Translations under genes and position numbers: made by a program
In this document: positions 53,246-63,013 of the stretch, piece after piece
Position numbering within the stretch: position 1 is the first letter of the stretch
How the letters are laid out: each line of letters starts with the position of its first letter
Assembly: GCA_965232485.1 (NCBI GenBank)
Contig: OZ246975.1
Location: forward strand, 2,666,001 to 2,730,000
Direction: 5' to 3'
Length of the DNA: 64,000 bases
From: VXPQ01 sp965232485
GTDB taxonomy: Bacteria > Bacteroidota > Rhodothermia > Rhodothermales > VXPQ01
The notes under the pieces: model-generated
Seen by the model: the letters and a program-made list of their open reading frames with translations, nothing else
Told to the model about the DNA's origin: nothing
The model's database searches: none

Positions 53246-56200
53246 TCACCACTCCTTGACCACGGACGCCTCTGCGCTTCCGGGCGGGGCAAGCAGTTTC
53301 ACGCGCAGAGCGCCTTCTGCGTGTTGCGCGCGGTCCACGGCCAGCGTAATCCGTCGCCGCCCCGCCTTGCCAAAGAATTCGATCCGTCCTTCGGCGAGGG
53401 CCGCCGGTTGCCCGTCTACCCAGGCCATGATCTCTTCTGCAACGTCTTCCGCCTTGCCGTCGGGCGATTCCACGGTCAGGACGACCGGGCCGGGCGTTTC
53501 GACGTCCACCTCAAAATACGCCATGCTGTATCCGGCGGCTTCGGGCAGTTCCGCCAGCGGCAAATGCCCCGCCACCGTACTGTGCAGGGGCGCCCAGGCC
53601 ACGTCTTCCCCCGTTACGGCGAACGCGGGACCCGCCTGCCCGATTCCCTCCGCGACGGATTCGGAAGGGCGCCATACGCGCCATCTCCGCACGGTCTCGC
53701 TCCCGTCCGCCGAGGCGGGCGCGCGATACGGCCCTTCTTCGCCCAGCGCAGACAGAAAGGCCACCAGGTCCACGAACTCTTCCCGGTCGAGCGATGCGGT
53801 GAGGCCCGCCGGCATGAGCGATCCCGGAATGATTTCCCGCGTCCGGATGCGGCTCTTTGGAATGCGCTCCACGCGGCCCGCCGCGTCCCGCACGAGCACT
53901 TCCGCCTCCGTTTCGCCCATGAGATTGCCCGTGGCGACGCCGCCGTCCGTATGCACGATGCGAATCAGGGCGTACCCGTCCTTGACGGCCTGTTCGGGCT
54001 TGAGCAGGGATTCCGTGAGATAATCTATGGGAGCCGTGACCCCGATCGCCGACAAGTCCGGCCCCGCGAGTCCGCCCGCTCCGCCGATCACATGGCAACT
54101 GGCGCATTGCAGGCGCCCGTACAGCGCTTCGCCCCGGGCAGGGTCTCCCGTTCCTTTCACTTCGTAATGCAGGCGCTGCAACGCCCAGCCATCCATGTCC
54201 GGATCGACGCGGGGCGCCGCGGAGACCGCGCCCGAGGCCCGAAAAGCGTCCCGGAGCGGTTCGTAACTGCGGTTGCGTCCGCGAATGCGGTCCAGGCCTT
54301 TTTGCGCGAACGCCGCCGGGACGCCGTGCTCGCGCAAAGCGTTCGTCAGCGCGTCCCGCCCGCCTTCCTGCACGAGGAAAGCATTGAAGAGCGACCAGGG
54401 GTCTATATCGTCCGTCGCGTCCTGTGCATCCTGCAGAAAAGCAAGGGCGACGGGCGCGGCGTTTTCCATATCGACGGCGGGCAGCAACCGGGCTGCCTCC
54501 ATTCGCAACGAGGGCGGACGATCCGGGTCTTCCGCAATCGCCTGCAATGCGGCGAAACTGCTGCTGTCCCGCAGTGCGGCAAGCCCTTCCAGCCCCGCTT
54601 TCTGCAAGGCTTCTTCCGCTTCTTCCACAAGGCCCGCCAAGGCGGTTCGCAGGGTCGTTTCGCCCCAGGCGCCGGCGAGGCGGGCCGCTCGCGCCCGGAT
54701 TTCCGGGTCTTCGCGTTCGAGCAGCCTCCGCAGCCGGTCGGCGGACTCGGCAGGGCGGCGCTCCTCGTCCTCCGCAGCGGCCAGCAAGGCGTCGAGATGT
54801 TCGATAACGCCGTTTTCGCCCCGCATTTCGTCCTGCGCCGCAAGATCGAGGAGGGCGTCCATGGCCTCGGCGTTTCCGCGCTCCGAAAGGGATTCCAGCA
54901 CGCTGGCCGTCTGGTCTTCGGGAATCTCCCCGCGGGCGTAAAGCTCGGCGAGACGCGCCGCCGCTTCAGGCGCTTCCGCCGCCTGCAAGGCAAAGATCGT
55001 GCGCCGGATATCGTCGCCGAAAAACGCGCTGTCCTGCTCGAAGCGCGGCGTCCAGTGCGGCTCCAGCTGCCGTATGGCGAGCCACAAGGCGTAATCCAGA
55101 AAATCGTCCATGGGATGGTCGAGCGCCCGCAACGCTACGGACGCAGCTTCGGCGCCCTCCGTCCCCGCCGCATCCTCCATGCTCCCCGCGTCGCCCCGAT
55201 CGCCCAGCACATGCACGGCTTCCCTGCGCACGCGCGGGCGTTCGTCTTCGACCAATGCGGCCAGCAACGCATCCGTGTCGGGGAGCAGGTCCGGAAAATG
55301 CCCCAGCGCGCGCACGGCGGCGGCGCGCGCCCGATGGTCTTCCAGTCCGAGCGCTTCGCGGAGCACATCCGGGTTCATCCGCCCGATGGCCTGATAGGTC
55401 CAGAGCATCTCCGTCAGTTCGTGGGCGGCGTCCGGCGCATTCCTGTCGATTCCAGCCACCTGCGCGTCCAGCGCGGGCTCGACGGCCTCCGCGCCGCGCT
55501 CCCGGAGAAGGCGTTTGGCTTGCCGCCGCGTCCAGTCCTCCGGCAAGCGAAGGGCCGCGAGCAGGTCTTCCACCGAGGCGTCGCGCAGGTCCGGCGGCTC
55601 CACGAGGGGCCGCCCCGTCGCCGTAATGCGCCAGATGCGTCCATGCCGGTGGTCCCGCCGCGGGTCCCTGAAATCCACCTCTCCGTGCTGGATGATCGGG
55701 TTATACCAGTCGGCCAGATACAGCGCGCCGTCCGGCCCCACATTCAGGTCCACAGGCCGGAAAGCCACATGATCCGTCCAGATCAAATCCTCCTGCTCTT
55801 CGGATGAAAAGCCGCTGCCCTCCTCGGTCAGCGCAAACCGTTTTACCCGGTTCGCCCGAAAGTCGCTGGTGATGAGTTGCCCGGCTAGCGAGTCGGGAAA
55901 ATGCCTGCCGGAAAGGAGCGCCAGCCCCGCATATTTGGGATGCTGCGGATTCAGTCCCGTAAGCGTTCGGGCGGCTCCGTAGGCGGGCGCATAGGCCGCA
56001 TGGGGAAAAATGAAATACACGCCTTCGCCGCCTGCGCCGTCCGTGGCGAACGATTGTCCCCAGCGGTCGAAATCGAATCCCCACGAATTCCACATGCCGC
56101 GCGCCAGCACGTTCAGACGGAGCGTGGCGGGGTCGAATCGCCATATGCCGCCTTGCTTGAGCCGTTCCACTCCCCAGGGCGTTTCGATATGGCTGTAGAT

Positions 56201-56746
56201 ATAAACGGACTGATTCAGATAAAAAAGGCCGTCGGGACCCCACAAAAAGCGGTGAATGATATGGTGCGTGTCGTCTGCGCCGAACCCCGAAAGCGCCACG
56301 CGCCGCCGGTCGGCCCGCCCGTCGCCGTCCGTGTCTTGCAGGTGCAGGATTTCCGTGGAATTGGCTACGTATACGCCGCCGTCGCCGGGCAGCACGCCCG
56401 TGGGCGTCAAGAGGCTGTCCGCAAACAGGACGGAGCGGTCCGCTTCCCCGTCCCCATCCGTATCCTCCAGCATGAAAATCTTGTCGTTCGCCGCTTGTCC
56501 CGCGACGGGTTGCGGATAGGATGCGCTCGTCGCCACGAACAATCTCCCCTGTTCGTCCCACGCCATCTGGATGGGCGGATCGATCATGGGATCGGCGGCG
56601 AAAAGGTTGATTTCGAACCCCTCCGCTACGTGCAACGCCGCCATCTGGGCCGCCGGGTCGGGGTCCGGGATGTTGGTCAGGTTGTCCTGCGCGACCAGCG
56701 CGGACGCGATCGCCAGGCTGGCTATGGCCAGAAAAAATCGTCGCAT
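53246..56746 (-). CDS. PVC-type haem-binding protein: NHL-like propeller, HEAT repeats and cytochrome c domain
   Basis: A 1166-residue exported protein with signal peptide (FFLAIASLAIASALVA). Residues about 25-385 are a dehydrogenase-like propeller (DPPIQMAWDEQGRLFVATSA, then GPDGLFYLNQSVYIYSHIET). A HEAT-repeat region (about 390-840) follows, with alternating helices rich in Ala, Leu and Glu. A haem-binding domain with CASCH near residue 881 and the EIIPGSLMPAGLTA motif are typical of the PVC-type CxxCH family. The C-terminal region (about 1040-1166) is a beta domain. It starts one base after the SGNH gene stop and is the last gene of the operon. Its substrate is unknown. Confidence 0.88.
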   Translation of the reverse strand: MRRFFLAIASLAIASALVAQDNLTNIPDPDPAAQMAALHVAEGFEINLFAADPMIDPPIQMAWDEQGRLFVATSASYPQPVAGQAANDKIFMLEDTDGDGEADRSVLFADSLLTPTGVLPGDGGVYVANSTEILHLQDTDGDGRADRRRVALSGFGADDTHHIIHRFLWGPDGLFYLNQSVYIYSHIETPWGVERLKQGGIWRFDPATLRLNVLARGMWNSWGFDFDRWGQSFATDGAGGEGVYFIFPHAAYAPAYGAARTLTGLNPQHPKYAGLALLSGRHFPDSLAGQLITSDFRANRVKRFALTEEGSGFSSEEQEDLIWTDHVAFRPVDLNVGPDGALYLADWYNPIIQHGEVDFRDPRRDHRHGRIWRITATGRPLVEPPDLRDASVEDLLAALRLPEDWTRRQAKRLLRERGAEAVEPALDAQVAGIDRNAPDAAHELTEMLWTYQAIGRMNPDVLREALGLEDHRARAAAVRALGHFPDLLPDTDALLAALVEDERPRVRREAVHVLGDRGDAGSMEDAAGTEGAEAASVALRALDHPMDDFLDYALWLAIRQLEPHWTPRFEQDSAFFGDDIRRTIFALQAAEAPEAAARLAELYARGEIPEDQTASVLESLSERGNAEAMDALLDLAAQDEMRGENGVIEHLDALLAAAEDEERRPAESADRLRRLLEREDPEIRARAARLAGAWGETTLRTALAGLVEEAEEALQKAGLEGLAALRDSSSFAALQAIAEDPDRPPSLRMEAARLLPAVDMENAAPVALAFLQDAQDATDDIDPWSLFNAFLVQEGGRDALTNALREHGVPAAFAQKGLDRIRGRNRSYEPLRDAFRASGAVSAAPRVDPDMDGWALQRLHYEVKGTGDPARGEALYGRLQCASCHVIGGAGGLAGPDLSAIGVTAPIDYLTESLLKPEQAVKDGYALIRIVHTDGGVATGNLMGETEAEVLVRDAAGRVERIPKSRIRTREIIPGSLMPAGLTASLDREEFVDLVAFLSALGEEGPYRAPASADGSETVRRWRVWRPSESVAEGIGQAGPAFAVTGEDVAWAPLHSTVAGHLPLAELPEAAGYSMAYFEVDVETPGPVVLTVESPDGKAEDVAEEIMAWVDGQPAALAEGRIEFFGKAGRRRITLAVDRAQHAEGALRVKLLAPPGSAEASVVKEW

Positions 56747-56747
56747 G

Positions 56748-57950
56748 CTACTCGCGGGTCAGCGTGAAAACGAGCGGGCTGCCCATGCGCAGCCTGCCGA
56801 TCTCGTTTTCCTTTTCGTGAATGATCGGGTCCAGTTCGACGAGTTCCGGCGCGTTTTGTCCTTGTTCGTATTGGCGAAACCCCACGAGATAGGTTTCGTT
56901 CTGCGGGCGGTACTGGCGAAAATACAGCCGGTTCTTTTCTACGATGGCGCGGCGCAGGGCGGTCAGTTGTTGCATTTCTGCGGGATGGCGTACGGGAAGG
57001 CCTTTCCGCCATGCGCGCGCCGAACCCTCGGCCAGCGTCTCGTCCCCTGCAGCGAGGCGGTAGGTTCCCCTCGGCAATCCGGAAATCGCGATGCGCCTCG
57101 CCTCGCCGGACCACGGCAAACGGTTCGGAATCATTCTGTAGACGCCGGGTTCCTGCTCGCTGCCGTTGCGGCGGGCGCCGCCGGAAATTTCCCCGGAATC
57201 CGCATCCACGGATACATCGACGGACAGGTTGGGCGGAAGCGGCTCCATCGCCTCGACGAGGCGGCGGGCCAGCGACCGATACCCGGCTTCGTTCAGGCGT
57301 ACGCCGCGTTCTGTAAGGGTTTCGCCTTCCCGGGCGGCCCGTTCGTATTCTTCCGCCATGGCGTCGAATACATCCGCCCAGCCGCATCCGCGCCGGGCGG
57401 CCACGTCCCGAAAAGCGTTCCGCGCGGCGGCAAGCTGTTCGTTCAGCGCCGCTGCGTTCGGGTTGGGCGAGGCGTGCTCTTCGTGCGGGACAGGAGAGAC
57501 GATCACGCAGCGGATGTCCCGCGCCGCCAGCGTATCAAGCAAGGCGCGATAGCCTTCCGCGGCTTCGGACAGGGCCTCGTCGTCCTGGAACGCCAGCCCG
57601 CCTCCGTACGCGAGCACGGCCACTGTGGGTTTCGGGGAGGTCAGTTGCTCCACAAGGTGCTCGAATCCTGTGGGAGGGCGGGTGTAGTGCTCTCGCGCTT
57701 CTCCGAACAGGGTGTCGCCGCTCCAGCCGATGTTGCGGAAGGTCAGGCCGGGGCGCCGGACAGTGAGCGCCGTCTCGACGTATCCGAAATGCTGGGCGTT
57801 TTCGACGAGGCCGTCTCCCGCCAGTACGACCATGTCGCCGTCCTCAAGGAAAAAGCGCGGCGGATCCTGCGCTTGCGCGGATCCGTGCCGTATCGGGACA
57901 AGCAATGCCCCGAGCAGAAGTGTTGCGGCAAACGAGCGTAGCGGTTTCAT
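56748..57950 (-). CDS. SGNH/GDSL-type hydrolase of the PVC-associated kind
   Basis: A 400-residue exported protein; ATG 57950 gives a signal peptide (SFAATLLLGALLVPIRHGSA). Block I, normally GDSL or GNTL, reads VVLAGDGLVENAQ, so the usual nucleophilic Ser is not where expected. Later blocks fit well: FRNIGWSGDTLFGEAREHY, VAVLAYGGGLAFQ (a block III Asn seems replaced) and RRGCGWADVFDAMA. The last 120 residues are an accessory beta region. Family members are esterases or carbohydrate deacetylases; here the altered block I makes activity uncertain. It is four bases after the TPR/FG-GAP gene and one base before the haem-protein gene. Confidence 0.82.
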   Translation of the reverse strand: MKPLRSFAATLLLGALLVPIRHGSAQAQDPPRFFLEDGDMVVLAGDGLVENAQHFGYVETALTVRRPGLTFRNIGWSGDTLFGEAREHYTRPPTGFEHLVEQLTSPKPTVAVLAYGGGLAFQDDEALSEAAEGYRALLDTLAARDIRCVIVSPVPHEEHASPNPNAAALNEQLAAARNAFRDVAARRGCGWADVFDAMAEEYERAAREGETLTERGVRLNEAGYRSLARRLVEAMEPLPPNLSVDVSVDADSGEISGGARRNGSEQEPGVYRMIPNRLPWSGEARRIAISGLPRGTYRLAAGDETLAEGSARAWRKGLPVRHPAEMQQLTALRRAIVEKNRLYFRQYRPQNETYLVGFRQYEQGQNAPELVELDPIIHEKENEIGRLRMGSPLVFTLTRE

Positions 57951-57954
57951 GGCG

Positions 57955-60900
57955 TTATTCCGCCCGCATGGCGGCATGAAAACGCTCCGGCGCGACGTAG
58001 CGCGTGTGGTAGCGCGCCCAGTCGTCCGGGAAGCGACGGTAGACGGGATCGTCTTCGAGCCGTCCCGGAGGCGTAGCATAGTCCGGATCGCCGTGCGAGG
58101 GGAGCGGCAACACCGTTTTGGAGAAGCCCGTGTTGTAGTCGCCGTCCTTTACCCAGCCGTCTCCGATCAGCGCGAAATCGCGGGTCCATCCGTCGGGCGG
58201 GGGCGGCGGCGCCTCGAACCGGAACGCCATTTCGTCGCCCGCATTCATAATCACGTACCGGTCGTCCACGGTTTCGAGGAGTTCGCGTACGTCGCCGAAC
58301 CGCGTGTGATAGCCCACGAGGTCCCGCCAGACCTGGCCGGTTGCGGCCAATTCGTCGTAGACCGGCAGTTCCGGCGAGAAGGCGTCCGCTTCGTACGTTT
58401 CCGAAAAGCCCCGGTACCGCAGGTCCGCTGCGTCGGGCGACAGGCGCCAGGTTCTCGTTTCCGCCTCGGGTTGCCCCGCGGCCCACGCAAAGGCGTCCCA
58501 GTAGATTTCGAGGTTCGTATGCAGGCGCAGCCGAAGGGAACCCGGCCCGTCCGAATGCTCCGGCAAGGCGTCCGTGAGGTCTATGAGGACCGTTTTCGTC
58601 TTGCCGGCGGGGAAGCCCAGGTTGGGATGGACGGTGCGCCAGCCGCCCTGCCCGTCGGAGACGTCGAGGCGCAGGCCCTGCGGCGGGGCATGCGATCCCT
58701 GTCCGAGCGCCACATTGATCGAACTGTCCGTGGGATAAATCCAGCCGGAGGCTACGAGCCAGAGCGGGCCGTTCCGGGCCGCGTCGTCCGGAATGTTTTC
58801 CAGCGCCAGCTCCACGTAGTGATCCCGCGCGACGCCCTGATATTGCCCGTGCCCGAACGTGGCGAGATACCGTCCGTCCTCTTCCGTCAGGATATCGGTG
58901 ACGTCGTCGCCCAGATCGTCCCATGCCTGCGTTACGGGATGGGGCGATGCGGTTACGCGCACCTTCATTTCCGGAGGCGGAAAGGCGAACCGCTCGTCCA
59001 CGTAGATTTCGGTATGGTCGGGATGATCCACGACAAGCAGCGAAACATGGTCGAAGAAGTGCGTTTCCCAGAGTTCCGCCGTGATGCGCACGTCGTACCA
59101 GGGAGGCGCGCCGTTTTCGCCCGGACGCGGCTGCAACTGTTCCCCGCGTACCCGGACCCAGTCCTCGGTGGTCATCACGCCCGCCGTTTCCTGCGCGTTG
59201 ATCTTGAGGCCCAGCGGCGAGCGCCAGATGAAATCGGTGACGAAGTCTATGCGCTCCCCGTTCCATGCGAAGAGCCATGGACACGATCCCTTGAGGCGTT
59301 GTTGCGCCAGCACGACTTCCCCGGAAAGCAGATCGAATTCGGCCTGTACGCTGCCGTTGGGCCACACGATGCGGGCCACGTCTGCGACGGCGTGCGTACC
59401 CAGCCCGAAATGCACGACGGGCCCTTCGATGACCTGTTTCTGGAAGGACAATCCGGCACGGATTTCCACTTCCCCCCCTACGCCGAACGAATTGATGCGC
59501 TGATCTCCCACTGCTTCGGCGGCGCGCAGATGCATCTGCTTCCAGTGGTAGGGCTTGCTTCCTTCGTTTTCCAGCCGGATCGGCGCGCCCGTTTCGGAAA
59601 ATCCGATCAGGTCCAGGCGTCCGTTGGCGGTCAGGTCCGCGACAGCGAAGACGCGCGCGCCGATGACGTGGTCCGTCGGGTGGAGGACGCCGCCCGGATG
59701 CGCGCCGTTCGATGCGTCCGCGTCTCGCAGCCAGACGCGGGCGCCGGCAGGCGCGGCCGCCACCAGGTCCAGTCCGCCGTTGTTATCCAGGTCTGCGACG
59801 AAAAGCCGGGCTTCGCCGGGCGCTGCGTCCGCAGGAAAACCTTCCCAGCGGGCGATTTCCTCCGAAGACCATGTTGCGCCGGCGTCTTCGCCGTCGGTTG
59901 AGAGCCGCAGTATCGCTCCGTCCGCTTGCAGCGCCGCCAGATCGACCGTGGCGTCGCCGTTCAGGTCCGCCGCCCGGAGCGCGAGGATGCGTTCCGTTTC
60001 TGCGGATTGCCGTTCGAAAAGCCCGCTACGCCGGTTCGCCAGCAGATGCACCGATCCGTTTGCGCTTAGGAGCGCGGCGTCCGGGTCTCCGTCTCCGTCG
60101 AAATCTCCCCAGGCAAAGTCCCGCAACGCTTCGACGTCCCCGAAAAGGTCCACCGGCTCGAACGTTCCGTCGCCGTTGTTTCGCAGGGCGAGCGGGGCGC
60201 CTTCGGGGCGGGCCGCCACCAGGTCTACGTCGCCTTCAAGATCAAGGTCCGCAGCCCAGACATCCGCCAGCGAAGCGTTCAGAATATCTCCGGGCAGCCC
60301 GAGTTGCGAGGTGGTTTCCGCAAATGTCCCCGTACTGTCCTGCCGGAACATGCGCAAGCCGCCCGCGCCAACCAGCGCAAGGTCCATCGCGAAGTCGTAG
60401 TCGTAATCGACGCCGGCCACGCCATGCGGTCCATGCGGATCGCCGCCGCCGGGCCATTCGAGCATTTGTCCGTTCGGGAGATGCACGCCGTCATCGTCGG
60501 CGAGGGCCAGCGCAACGCCGGGGGCGTTCGTCGCCTCGCCGCCGACGTCCCCCACGCTTGTCGCGTCGCTGTTCGCCGGGAAAAACACCGCCGCGCTACG
60601 CCATAGGTTGTCCTCGGCGTGCAATGGTTGCGGGGTGAATGTCAACTGCTTGTCGCGGGGCGCGATGGCGGGGGGCGGTTCGGGCAAGCGCAGGAAGCCC
60701 GTTATCAGATCGCCTACCTGCTCGACGGGCGTCTGGATGGTTCGCAGGTCCTGCCGGTACGCAGAAACCCGCAGCAGCACGTTCCGCAAAAAAGCGATGT
60801 GGGTCGCGGCCGTCGCAAAGTCGGGGGCGTCCGGGTCGGATGCGGCGCCGACAGCGGCGGTCAGTTGCTCAAGGGCCTCCTCTGGCCAGGACGCGGACAA

Positions 60901-61536
60901 GGTTTCGATATGCGCGAGCGTATTCCGCAACGCTTCGCCGTCGCCGGAACTTGCCGCCGCCCCGGCGCGCCGGACGAGGGCGGCTCCATTGTTCGGATGT
61001 ACCTGCAACAGTGCGTCAAGCAGCGTCGCAGCCTCGTCGTTGCGTCCGGTTTCCGTAAGGTGTTCGGCCAGTGCGTACAGCGCCTTCGCATTCGTTGAAT
61101 CCAGCGCCACGGCTTCCTGCAAGCGGCGGGTCGTTTCCGCCACGTTGCCCTGGCTTTGTTCGAACAGGCCGAGCAGCAGGCGGATCGTGCTGTTTTCCGG
61201 CGCAAGGGTTTCCGCCTCCTTCAGGTAGTCCGAGGCAAGCGCATGGTCGTTCCTCCGCATGGCGAGCAGCCCCAGGTTGATCCAGGCAGCCGGTTCGCCC
61301 GGCGCCAGTTCCGTTACCCGGAGCAGATTTCCCTCGCCTTGCCGGTCCACTCCCGACTCGATAGCCGCCAGGCCCGTATAGAACGCCGAAACCGTCTCGC
61401 GATACGTTTCGGAATCCGGTTCCGGGAGGTCCCGGCCGCCGCACGCCCCAATGCATACGGCCAGCAAAACGATCGAAAAAACGACAGAGGCCGCTTGCCA
61501 TCGGGACCGAATCGAAGCGTTGGGGCGCTGTGTCAT
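57955..61536 (-). CDS. TPR and FG-GAP lipoprotein with ASPIC/UnbV domain (CRTAC1-like)
   Basis: A 1193-residue exported protein. ATG 61536 is preferred to a TTG at 61545; the signal ends IGAC, so it is probably a lipoprotein. Residues about 50-230 are TPR helices (AAWINLGLLAMRRNDHALAS). FG-GAP propeller units occupy about 330-700 (WGDFDGDGDPDAALLSANGS). An ASPIC/UnbV domain (VVHFGLGTHAVADVARIVWP) follows at about 735-770. The C-terminal 430 residues are a beta-rich region with no recognised name (WLVASGWIYPTDSSINVALG). It heads the three-gene operon with the SGNH and haem proteins. Surface binding in a polymer-degrading complex is inferred only. Confidence 0.88.
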   Translation of the reverse strand: MTQRPNASIRSRWQAASVVFSIVLLAVCIGACGGRDLPEPDSETYRETVSAFYTGLAAIESGVDRQGEGNLLRVTELAPGEPAAWINLGLLAMRRNDHALASDYLKEAETLAPENSTIRLLLGLFEQSQGNVAETTRRLQEAVALDSTNAKALYALAEHLTETGRNDEAATLLDALLQVHPNNGAALVRRAGAAASSGDGEALRNTLAHIETLSASWPEEALEQLTAAVGAASDPDAPDFATAATHIAFLRNVLLRVSAYRQDLRTIQTPVEQVGDLITGFLRLPEPPPAIAPRDKQLTFTPQPLHAEDNLWRSAAVFFPANSDATSVGDVGGEATNAPGVALALADDDGVHLPNGQMLEWPGGGDPHGPHGVAGVDYDYDFAMDLALVGAGGLRMFRQDSTGTFAETTSQLGLPGDILNASLADVWAADLDLEGDVDLVAARPEGAPLALRNNGDGTFEPVDLFGDVEALRDFAWGDFDGDGDPDAALLSANGSVHLLANRRSGLFERQSAETERILALRAADLNGDATVDLAALQADGAILRLSTDGEDAGATWSSEEIARWEGFPADAAPGEARLFVADLDNNGGLDLVAAAPAGARVWLRDADASNGAHPGGVLHPTDHVIGARVFAVADLTANGRLDLIGFSETGAPIRLENEGSKPYHWKQMHLRAAEAVGDQRINSFGVGGEVEIRAGLSFQKQVIEGPVVHFGLGTHAVADVARIVWPNGSVQAEFDLLSGEVVLAQQRLKGSCPWLFAWNGERIDFVTDFIWRSPLGLKINAQETAGVMTTEDWVRVRGEQLQPRPGENGAPPWYDVRITAELWETHFFDHVSLLVVDHPDHTEIYVDERFAFPPPEMKVRVTASPHPVTQAWDDLGDDVTDILTEEDGRYLATFGHGQYQGVARDHYVELALENIPDDAARNGPLWLVASGWIYPTDSSINVALGQGSHAPPQGLRLDVSDGQGGWRTVHPNLGFPAGKTKTVLIDLTDALPEHSDGPGSLRLRLHTNLEIYWDAFAWAAGQPEAETRTWRLSPDAADLRYRGFSETYEADAFSPELPVYDELAATGQVWRDLVGYHTRFGDVRELLETVDDRYVIMNAGDEMAFRFEAPPPPPDGWTRDFALIGDGWVKDGDYNTGFSKTVLPLPSHGDPDYATPPGRLEDDPVYRRFPDDWARYHTRYVAPERFHAAMRAE

Positions 61537-61584
61537 GGATCGCAACGGGAATAGGTGGTCGGACGAGCCGCGATTTCGGGAGAC

Positions 61585-62664
61585 CTATGCGATGGTCACG
61601 TCGTCGTCGAGGTATACGTCCTGGATGGCGTTCAGAATTTCGACGCCTTCGCGCAACGGTTTCTGGAAAGCCTTGCGCCCGGAAATCAACCCAGTGCCTC
61701 CGGCGCGCTTGTTGATCACCGCCGTCCGCACCGCTTGCTGCAAGTCGTTTTTGCCCGATCCGCCGCCGGAATTGATCAGGCCGCACCGCCCCATATAGCA
61801 ATTGGCCACCTGATAGCGCGTCAGGTCAATGGGGTGATCGGTCGCCAGTTCGGTAAACATGCGCTCGTCCAGCTTGCCGTAACTCGATGCGCCCATATTC
61901 ATCGCCTTCAGCCCGCCATTCTGCTCCGGCTGCTTCTGCTTGATGATATCGGCCTCGATAGTTACCCCAAGGTGATTCGCCTGTCCCGTCAGGTCGGCGC
62001 TGGATTCGTGGTTTACGCCGTTCTGCTTGAAAGCGGAATTGCGGACGTAACACCACAGAATGGTTGTCATCCCGAGCTCATGCGCTGCAGAAAAGGCCTC
62101 CGAGACTTCCTGAAGCTGCCGGTTGGAATCCGCCGAGCCGAAGTACACGGTGGCGCCCACGCCCACGCAACCCATTTCGTACGCATCCTCGACTTGCGCA
62201 AACAGAATCTGATCGTAGGTGTTCGGGTAGGTGAGCAGTTCGTTGTGGTTGAATTTCAGGATGAACGGAATCTTGTGCGCGTATTTGCGCGCCACGGCGC
62301 CCAGGACGCCATACGTCGAAGCCACCGCGTTGCATCCGCCCTCAATGGCGAGTTCGACGATTTTTTCGGGATCGAAACAGGCCGGATTTTTGGCGAACGA
62401 CGCGCCGGCGCCATGCTCGATGCCCTGATCTACCGGAAGGATCGACAGGTACCCCGTGCCGCCGAGTCGGCCCGCGTTGAAAAGTTGCTGCATGGAACCC
62501 AGCACGCGGGGCTTGCGGTCCGACCCGATCCATACGCGATCCACGAAGTCAGGCCCCGGCAGATACAGATTTTCTTTGGGGATGGTGGCGCATTCATGGT
62601 CGAGCAGATACGCGGCTTCGTCGCCGAGCGCATCGGCGGTGCGGGAGGTCAGGACGTCACTCAT
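61585..62664 (-). CDS. fbaB: Class I fructose-bisphosphate aldolase (FbaB/DhnA type)
   Basis: A 359-residue cytoplasmic enzyme that splits fructose 1,6-bisphosphate to two triose phosphates in glycolysis and joins them in gluconeogenesis. The sequence is the archaeal/DhnA-type class I aldolase: LSILPVDQGIEHGAGASFAK near residue 73, PFILKFNHNELLTYPNTYDQ near 132, and GASSYGKLDERMF and SGGGSGKNDLQQAVRTAVIN near 265-315. No metal-binding class II motif is present. It is 48 bp upstream of the TPR/FG-GAP gene but is a housekeeping enzyme and may have its own transcript. Confidence 0.95.
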   Translation of the reverse strand: MSDVLTSRTADALGDEAAYLLDHECATIPKENLYLPGPDFVDRVWIGSDRKPRVLGSMQQLFNAGRLGGTGYLSILPVDQGIEHGAGASFAKNPACFDPEKIVELAIEGGCNAVASTYGVLGAVARKYAHKIPFILKFNHNELLTYPNTYDQILFAQVEDAYEMGCVGVGATVYFGSADSNRQLQEVSEAFSAAHELGMTTILWCYVRNSAFKQNGVNHESSADLTGQANHLGVTIEADIIKQKQPEQNGGLKAMNMGASSYGKLDERMFTELATDHPIDLTRYQVANCYMGRCGLINSGGGSGKNDLQQAVRTAVINKRAGGTGLISGRKAFQKPLREGVEILNAIQDVYLDDDVTIA

Positions 62665-63013
62665 GACAAGGTCGAAGAACGAAAGTTTAACGGATGATTC
62701 AAGTCGTTAAAGATCAGGCAAAGCCAAAATCCCGTACAAGGTACGCAAATTTCGGATGCGCTGTCTGTGAATTGCCGGCGTAATCAAGGAAGCGCTGACC
62801 AAAACCACTTCGCTCAGCGCGTCGCTTTCGCGAGGTCAGGTCGTTATGATTCCATCGTTGAAATCAGCTGAAAACATTGTGGATGGAGGGCGCGCGCACC
62901 GGAGGGCCGCGCCAGAGCGCAACCAGTGCAACCAGTGCAACCGGATGCGTTGCAATGCGTTTGTGTCTGCGCCGCCTCCGCTACGACCCGCCATTCGCCC
63001 TCCCTGTCGCCGC
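62665..63013. other. Divergent intergenic region with repeat copy 3
   Basis: A 349-bp region between divergent genes. It holds the third copy of the dispersed 99-bp repeat (62786-62884) and a short tandem run of the 9-mer GCAACCAGT (62919-62942). No convincing promoter was seen for either gene. Confidence 0.5.
62786..62884 (+). repeat. Dispersed 99-bp repeat, copy 3
   Basis: Aligns without gaps to 8021-8119 and 35113-35211. It begins AAGGAAGCGCTGACC and ends with the shared GAAATCAGC region. It has diverged most at its left end, and no inverted right end is present. All three copies point the same way. Confidence 0.75.

Noticed and set aside
62919..62942. Tandem GCAACCAGT as iteron origin
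   Set aside because: Fewer than three copies, no replication gene beside it and no AT-rich unwinding region.
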